Shown in pieces: positions 19,702 through 25,566 of a DNA stretch of 25,566 bases; position 1 is the first letter of the stretch; the number at the start of each line of letters is the position of its first letter. The notes under the pieces are model-generated. The model had not been told where the DNA came from and did not search any database. It worked only from the letters and a program-made list of their open reading frames with translations. A program made the position numbers and the translations under genes. Source of the stretch: Ettlia oleoabundans (Eukaryota; Chlorophyta; Chlorophyceae; Chlamydomonadales). The DNA lies in the NCBI GenBank assembly GCA_019693395.1, contig JAAMXP010002399.1:1-25566 (forward strand), in the 5' to 3' direction.

Positions 19702-21236
19702 TCACATATCTACCTGTTCGCCTCTGTCATATGCACGGCGGCGGTCCGGATCTCGCAGCACATCGTATGCTGTTCGTATGGCCTGGAACTTTTCCCGAGC
19801 TTGCCGCTTGCCGTGCTCGTCAGCAACGTCCTGCTTGTCAGGGTGCCAACGCAGGGCTGCTCTGCGGAATGCACGTTTGATGTCCTCCTGCGTCACATGG
19901 CCCCTTGCCTGCGCCGTGTCCAAGCCAAGTACGTGGTAGTATCCAAGCCAGTCAGTGCGGCCACCGCCACGTACGCCCCCGGCAAACGCTTGCTGCTGTT
20001 TCTGCCTGCAGCTACGCAATGAACAACTTGATTTGTGCTGTTTCAACACACTCAAATACAGTTTCCAACACTTGTAATGAACCCCCTCTTCACAAAGCAG
20101 GACAAGGCACATGACGGGATGACACGGGGAACCCCAACCGCTCACCCAGCGTGAAAGTGGTGGCTGCTGCGACCCCAACGCTGCCGCCGTCGCTCTTCTC
20201 GTCGCTCCTCTTCTTCTTGACGCGCACGGTCGGCGTTCAGCCTCTCCCTGCAAGCAATGGATGCACTATTCGGCTGCTAGTCAAAGGCTACAGCTTATCC
20301 GCCTTACGCCCAACAGATTTGGATACAGCATCCGTCTGGAACGAATGCACCCTTGCGGCACCTGTTGAAGCAGGCTTGCTATCAAAGGGTTCCCACCTGA
20401 GCTGTTCCCGCTCCAACCGCCGTCTATTGTGTGCTTCGAAGAGCTCCTCAGCCCAACGCTGCCGCTTGTGTTCCCGCCAGGGCTCACCCGCAACAGCCTC
20501 CCACCGACGCCATTCTGCTGCGCTCCTCAAATACTGCACCCAAGCATTTGGGAGGTTGGTTGCAGCACTCCAAGTTCAACACCTTCCCGCCTCGGTCTGC
20601 CGTGAATGTTACATCATGTCGCTTATCGGCTGATGCAACGATACTGACAGAGTCGCGTGCACAGAAAGTTCGCACCAGCAATGACAGTTTGCGCTTTCAC
20701 CAACTGTGAAAGCACCAACTGTGAAAGCACCAACTGTGAAAGCACATTCAGAGCGAGGCCAAGCAAAGGAACACACCTCTTGCTCTTCTGTACCAGGTTC
20801 TAAAGGGCTAACTCCCATGCTGACCACGCGCTCAAACTCGGCATCTGAGGCACGCAACCGCTCTTCTTCAGCTATTTGATGCAGCCAAACAGGCAGCATG
20901 CGGGCGCCGAGGCCTGCAGAAAGGTTGCCGCACGCACGTTCAATGTGTGAACCACCCTGCCAGACATGATGATTCTCTATGCCGGAAACGGGAAAAAAAG
21001 GTTTGGGCCTTGCCTGCTAGGGAAGATACTGTGAAAAGGGCAAACCCGGTCTCGATATTGAGTAGCGACCAAGGATCCATGCCCAGCAATGGCGCCGCGG
21101 CTGCAGTGATGCCCAAGGCAGCAAGCGCAAAGCCGCCACTTGCACGCTGAGGGCTGAAGTGCCGCGTGCCTGCCACCCTACCTTCGGCTGCAGCATGGCA
21201 CAGATTAGCGGCAAACAACAAACCTACATCGGCCAT
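19702..21236 (-). CDS. J-domain (DnaJ/Hsp40 class C) protein with C-terminal J-domain
   Basis: J-domain proteins stimulate the ATPase of Hsp70. Exons in transcript order: 21236-21030, 20956-20777, 20533-20351, about 20243-20146 and 20005-19702, about 323 aa. The J-domain is at the C-terminal end (about 243-320): YYHVLGLD in helix I, then RRAALRWHPDKQD with the HPD motif at 278-280, and ends with YDRGEQVDM. No Gly/Phe-rich, Cys-rich or substrate-binding domain follows, so it is class C (type III). The N-terminal 69 residues include an Ala-rich hydrophobic segment (FALAALGITAAAAPLLGM) that may be a membrane helix. The middle has Trp/Arg/Glu-rich charged helices (RSAAEWRRWE, QEEEERREERRRQRW). 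The exon 3/4 junction is uncertain: the acceptor at 20243 keeps the frame, while the stronger-looking one four bases earlier needs a different donor. The J-domain call is firm; client and location are unknown. Confidence 0.8.
20701..20745 (+). repeat. Perfect 15-bp tandem repeat, three copies, with hairpin potential
   Basis: Unit CAACTGTGAAAGCAC occurs three times without mismatch in the second intron of the J-domain gene. The eight bases before it (20693-20700, GCTTTCAC) are the reverse complement of GTGAAAGC at 20706-20713, so an 8-bp stem with a 5-base loop can form. It lies 31 bases from the donor end of that intron. Confidence 0.95.
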
Positions 21237-21570
21237 TGATAAAACACTTAAGGGTGCATGTGTGCGTGCCAGTTTGCGTGTAGGTGGAACTAGCGAGTAT
21301 GGTGGTGGGTTGGTACGTGTTTGTGTGGGTGAAGTGGGATGGGTGCTTGATGAAGTAGGTGGTTTGAAGGTGGAGGTAGCCGTGGAAGCGTATTGGAAAA
21401 AACTGGGCATTGACATCTAGAAAGTTGACAGCGTGTTGGTCAACATATAGCGTGTGCAGGCACAACCCTAAGCGTAAAATCAGCGATTAACCTTACGTCA
21501 CACGTAGAGACGACGACATACCAACCCTGCCTGCTGGGTTCCACCAAGCTGAATCGATTTGAGCACTACC
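21237..21570. promoter_or_regulatory. Head-to-tail spacer: J-domain gene promoter and upstream gene 3' UTR
   Basis: About 330 bp between the start of the J-domain gene and the stop of the next - strand gene. A frame through 21237-21416 continues open upstream of the chosen start, but it is Thr/Pro/Ser-rich low-complexity sequence and looks like 5' UTR. No heat-shock element is evident. No TGTAA signal for the upstream gene was found. Confidence 0.45.
21493..21500 (-). promoter_or_regulatory. TGACGTAA, possible bZIP-binding site
   Basis: On the - strand this reads TGACGTAA, an ATF/CREB-like core recognised by many bZIP factors. It lies about 260 bp upstream of the J-domain gene start. An 8-base match can easily arise by chance, and no second copy is seen. 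Confidence 0.2.
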
Positions 21571-23076
21571 TTATGTGCCCGTGTGTGAGAACATGTTAGC
21601 TAGCCTGCCAGCCTTCTGCCCACTGCGGACAACCCCTGACTTGCCTGCGCCGCTGATGATGGCCTCATATCGCGCTGGCACACGTTCACCATGAGCATTG
21701 AAGCTTTCGCCATGCTCATATTCCAGGTGGAAGCAGGGCAGAAACGCTAGCTGGGCCCGGCGGTCAAGCACATGTAGCTGCACGTGCACATCACGTACTT
21801 GCGAAGCACCATGTGCTGTCAGCAGTCGCTGCTCAGCTGCTTTTTGCTGCAAACATTGGGGAACGGCGAAAGACATGGCAACAGTGTGCAGACAATGATT
21901 TTTCGCTGAAGGTACCCACAATCTTGGTATGTGAATATTATCAGTGTTCAAACCTGACAATACAACCCACCTCCAACTCCCGTATGCCCCTGGCAACAAA
22001 CTCCCAGGCAATTGCCTGCCGCATGGCGGGAGGGTCGATGTCCGCTTCCTGCATGCGCCCTGCTAGCGTGGCAGACGTGAACCTGCCCTGAGCCGCATCT
22101 GTCTCGGGCAGCGCCTGCAGGCGCTTCAGGGCCCATGTGCCATTCACCACCTGAGCATAGTCGCGACGATACTTGTATGAGGCTGCAGGCGGGATTAAGA
22201 TGGGGAATGCCACCATACGTCAGCAGCAACAGACATCCAGACACCAGCCATAGCCATGTGCTCATATCAGGCAGGTAGATACTTTGCACAAACACATCTC
22301 CCACACATGCACATCAGCAGCTTGTGATGGACATATCAAGAGAACACGCAAAAAGAACATGGTGCAACCTCACCGTACACTTGCATCATGCAGTCTTGCT
22401 GCCAGCTGTACTCGTGTTGAGGCAGCTCTTTATACCCAACCTCACGCCATGCCAGTGATCCATCCTGGCTGCCCACAGCAAGGCTCGAGAGGAATGATGC
22501 GATTTATGGACATGCACATGGCGTTGGGCAGCAACCAGTCAAATCTCGATATCCTAGCCCCAGCAAGCAAACTAGCAGCATGATGTCCCGTCAGAATGGC
22601 AGCCAGGGCTCTTAACTCATTTTCCATACCTGCTGGCTAGACCGACAGATCCTGCATACTCCACTCGGGCTCGTACATCAAACATCCAAAATGGCAGCAA
22701 CACAGCCCGCATGTGCCAGGGCCCGCCACGGTTGAGCAGACCGCTGGGGGCCAGCCGCATCGTGCCACTCTGCCAGGCCAGAAACTTGCGCCGTGCCTCT
22801 TCCTCATCAATTTCGAAGGGTATCACCTGTGGTGGCCTGCCCAGCTGGTATTCTACATTGACACCAAGATTGATGTGCGCAGTTCATGTTTGGGTGCGGA
22901 TACAAGATGGGTTGATTACGGGCATGTGAAACTGAGGGTTGATCTGCACGTAGCTCAAACAATAGGACCTCCCAAGGTGGCTCACCACGCAGCACAGTGT
23001 CCAGCGCATCGTTGCTGTACAGGCGTGTTTGCAGCTTGGCCCGCCACGCCATCACTCCCCGCCGGACTGCCGCCAT
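21571..23076 (-). CDS. Uncharacterised protein, possible mitochondrial presequence
   Basis: I do not know its function. Exons in transcript order: 23076-22969, 22826-22630, 22468-22374, 22182-21971 and 21846-21571, all GT-AG and in phase, 295 aa. The N-terminus (MAAVRRGVMAWRAKLQTRLY) is basic, without acidic residues, and resembles a mitochondrial presequence. The following part, VIPFEIDEEEARRKFLAW and then AVLLPFWMFDVRA with a Trp in the PFW/PYW position, recalls a family of bacterial proteins of unknown function that have this same order after an N-terminal zinc ribbon; no paired-Cys zinc ribbon is seen here. Near the C-terminus, LEYEHGESFNAHGERVPARY and ISGAGKSGVV may correspond to the NGqTGkv-type end of that family. 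The similarity is from memory of motif patterns, not from a search. The frame stays open upstream of the chosen ATG to about 23145, so an extra 5' exon cannot be excluded. Confidence 0.6.
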
Positions 23077-23357
23077 CAGCCCATGCCGCACGCCGCCTAG
23101 GCCGATCTGATGTGCTTTGTGCTTCGACCAAGTCTCTGTCTGCTATTTATAACAGCTACCCTGCCTTGGACCGGGACATGGCAAGGGTAGCGTCACGGCA
23201 GCCCGGTTAGCTGGTGAGTTTGATTACAGATATGAGAGATGTAAATATCAGTAGAGTAAGTGCTACTGATGGGTGGTAACCAGCACAGAAGTACACCAGG
23301 GCAGGACAGTGCCTCTGCCTTGTGGATTGGCATCGCCCCAGGAAGCTGTTGTGCCTG
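23077..23357. promoter_or_regulatory. Divergent promoter between the - strand gene and the Mut-7-like gene
   Basis: About 280 bp between two start codons pointing away from each other. Both promoters and 5' UTRs must be here. No TATA box or known element stands out. Confidence 0.45.
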
Positions 23358-25566
23358 ATGGCAAGCTGTGTGGAGCAGCTTCAGGCTGCGCTGGGGTCAA
23401 ACAACCCTACTGAGTTTGTCCGCAGCATTTCCACTGCATTGCGGAACTCAAGAGGCGCTTTCCCTTCACTCAAAAAGGAACTGAAAAGCTTGCTGGTGCG
23501 TGTCCCAAACCCGCCGCTCGCCATCACCCAAGGAGACAGCTGTGCATGGGTGGCAAAGCGGCAGCGGCAAACCCAACGAGCAGCGTCTGCTTTGCGGACG
23601 TCCAGGTGCAAAGTTTGCCAATACAACTGTTTATGTGCAGGTTGATGTGCGTGGAGGCTTTGTGTTGGATTGTATAGAGGTGGGTTTCCAGCATGGTAAA
23701 ATGCAACAACGTTGTGGCGGTCACGTATTTGCAATGCGCACCACTTCCCCACATTGTTTTGGAATCAATATTCTTGTATGGCCTCCTGCGCAGGAGGGCT
23801 TACGTGTTGATGGTGGTGCTGCCATCTGCCACTTGTTATTGGACACAATAAATGATCTGGATACCTGGCCAACAGAGCCGGCAGTGGCGGCCAGCAGCCG
23901 GCAGCTAGCAGTGTCAGTGTTGCTGCGGTGCTGCCAGTTGCAACCGCGACTCGCGGTCAAATTGGCGCAAGCCTTCTGCCTGACTGCGAAAGATTTGTCT
24001 GTAGAGCAACAGGTGGAACTGCTGGACGCTATCTCCGCGCTGCTGGATGCGAACGCCACGTCAGCAAGCGGCGTGTCGCTGCTGCTTTACTTCCATGCAC
24101 TCCGCCACCACTTCCATCTAGAGGCTGTGGTTGAGGATCTTGTGACCTCCAGCCAGGATCAAATAGCGATCAAGCTGGTCGGGGAGGTTGACAACCGAGA
24201 GATGCAGGTGCGAATTGCTATCCATAAGCAACTAGCTGATAGTATGCTGCTGAGCATGTGTATGATGCTTTACAAGAGCTTGTGTATGTGGCTTTTTTGC
24301 CTGCGCTGCAGGTCTTCCTGGTAAACTGCTGCCTTCAATACGGGCAGCTGCGTACAGCAAACAATGTGGTGAAGGCCTTTGGGTTGCAGGTGAGGTCCAG
24401 GCGTTCATTGCTATGTGTGTGCTTTACTGAGCAGCCAGCGTAAGTGACTCATGTGGTGAGAGATACCGCCTTGGCATTTCAGATGGCCTGTTAGTCCACT
24501 AAAGTTGTTTTTATGCGAAAATTGGCTGTTGTGGGGCCTTTCATCAGCAAGAGTTCCCGGATGTGGAGTGGCTGCATAAGGCCAAGCAGCTCGAGAAGAT
24601 GGTTGGCAAGGGGCTGTGGGGGGTACGTGCTAGCTGCTCCTGTTGCACTCACCAATATGGGTGCTTGGTATTGGACAGCAGCCAGTGCTACTTCAGCTCA
24701 AGCTGTGCGATGCTACAGGACCTGCATAGTGGTTTTGTAATTTAGTTGCAGGCACCTTTCTTGATGTCCAACACAGTTCTGACCTCTTGGGGCATATTCT
24801 GCCTTTGGCACACCACACCTTGGTGCAGGTGGCAGGGCAGTACGTGGGCGAAGACCCTGACCTGCAGCGGCGCCTGATTTACTGCATGCTGGCAGCAGGG
24901 GAGTTGAGCCTGGCACAGCAGCACCAGCAGCTGTTTGGCCTTGAGGAAGAGTTCAACATACACCCTGAGCAGCTGGCAGCAGAGCAGGAGCGACGCAGGC
25001 AGCAGTTCCTGCAAATGCCACTGCCTTCAACTGCTCTCCACTTTGTGGAGGGTGTAGATGGCTTGCGGGCCATGGCAGACCAGCTGCATGTGCTTCTACA
25101 GCAGACTGTTCGGCATGTCACCGTGCATAGCCAACCAGGAGGCGCTCACAGTCTCGCAGAAGCAGCTCGGGGGCAGCACCAAGGGCAGCGGGGTGAAGAG
25201 CAGCAAATAGCTTCTCCCAGTAATGACGGTATGATGCAAACAACAAATGGTAGAAGACCCAGCCACAGCGGTGCCGATCTGCTTGCTTGCCTGGGCATTG
25301 ACTTGGAGTGGCAGCCAGCGCAGGACAGCGGGGACTCCACGCCACCCAGCATACTGCAGCTGAGCACAGGTAAGACTGCCCTGGTGGCCCTGCTTGCTGC
25401 TTTGAGTCAGCCACCTTGCTCTGCAGATGTGCATTGTTGTGCACAACATCCCTGCAACTATATACTAGTTGGCATCCCAGCGCAATTGACAGGTATCTTG
25501 CATTCACGGTGATCTACTATGCAGCAGCAGGGACACACTCTGCACTATTCTTACATCGTCCTGTCA
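23358..25566 (+). CDS. Mut-7/EXD3-like 3'-5' exonuclease, 3' end beyond the window
   Basis: Partial gene. Exons: 23358-23495, probably 23641-23679, 23794-24207, 24312-24389, 24548-24622 and 24829-25369, then beyond; all joins are phase 0 up to the donor at 25370, where phase is 1. The first ~235 residues are predicted alpha-helical repeats, including RTANNVVKAFGLQ and EFPDVEWLHKAKQLEKMVGK. The segment after 24829 (YVGEDPDLQRRLIYCMLAAG) and then LHFVEGVDGL lead to LGIDLEWQ (about 25294-25311), the Asp-x-Glu of exonuclease motif I in the DEDD/RNase D family, followed by SILQLST, as in nematode Mut-7 and animal EXD3. The remaining DEDD motifs should lie to the right of the window. A Gln/Gly/Ser-rich stretch of about 70 residues lies between LHFVEGVDGL and the exonuclease motif. 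In animals relatives act in small-RNA silencing or RNA turnover; the role in an alga is unknown. The start is the first ATG of the frame; the GTG at 23322 is not used. Confidence 0.72.
23641..23679 (+). other. Candidate 39-nt microexon of the Mut-7-like gene
   Basis: Bounded by an acceptor (TTATGTGCAG) and a donor (GAG|GTGGGT), it is exactly 13 codons, is open in the same frame and fits phase 0 on both sides (VDVRGGFVLDCIE). It can be included or skipped without changing the frame. Whether it is constitutive, alternative or a chance match needs transcripts. Confidence 0.45.

Noticed and set aside
22981..22986. Strong GTGAGC donor within the first exon of the 21571-23076 gene
   Set aside because: Its phase (1) does not match the next exon, which needs phase 0. 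The donor at 22967-22968 fits and keeps the PPWE-VIPFEIDEEE junction.
1..25566. Transposons, terminal repeats, CRISPR arrays, biosynthetic or defence clusters
   Set aside because: No long inverted or direct terminal repeats, transposase, reverse transcriptase or regularly spaced repeats were seen; all recognised genes are ordinary eukaryotic genes.

Overview
This window looks like nuclear DNA of a green alga (Chlorophyta, possibly a trebouxiophyte or Chlorella-like lineage; the exact genus cannot be told). The reasons are: every gene is split by many short introns with clean GT-AG borders (plus one GC-AG); the exons are alanine- and glutamine-rich with many GCN and CAG codons; the algal-type poly(A) signal TGTAA follows several genes; and the gene content is plant-like (golgin-candidate-6/p115, UBP14, ATG14) together with arginine deiminase, which some green algae have. 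No mobile element, CRISPR array, rRNA or tRNA was found. All gene models were built by hand from reading-frame continuity, splice-site phase and recognised family motifs, so exon borders are predictions.

Layout, left to right: 1-637 microsatellites and unassigned sequence; 638-2945 (+) a nine-exon gene of unknown function with a hydrophobic C-terminus; 3092-7041 (+) a p115/Uso1-type vesicle-tethering factor (7 exons, 999 aa) whose stop codon lies inside a 39-bp tandem repeat; 7656-10656 (+) arginine deiminase (10 exons, about 453 aa, all catalytic residues present, one GC-AG intron); 11066-16724 (-) a UBP14/USP5-type deubiquitinase (17 exons, 879 aa) that keeps its catalytic Cys and His but appears to have lost three of the four zinc ligands of its ZnF-UBP domain; 17220-19357 (+) an ATG14-like autophagy PI3-kinase subunit (5 exons, 483 aa); 19702-21236 (-) a protein with a C-terminal J-domain (5 exons); 21571-23076 (-) an uncharacterised protein with an N-terminus like a mitochondrial presequence and similarity to bacterial proteins of unknown function; 23358 to the window end (+) a Mut-7/EXD3-like 3'-5' exonuclease, cut by the window edge.

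There is no operon-like logic, but several neighbours serve protein and membrane turnover: the deubiquitinase and ATG14 are divergently transcribed from one 495-bp spacer, a J-domain co-chaperone lies next to ATG14, and a Golgi tether lies nearby. Whether this is more than chance cannot be told from sequence alone. I did not find a clearly new multi-gene system. The most noteworthy single observations are the apparently zinc-less ubiquitin-binding finger in UBP14, the repeat across the p115 stop codon, and the unknown gene at the left with two possible C-termini.
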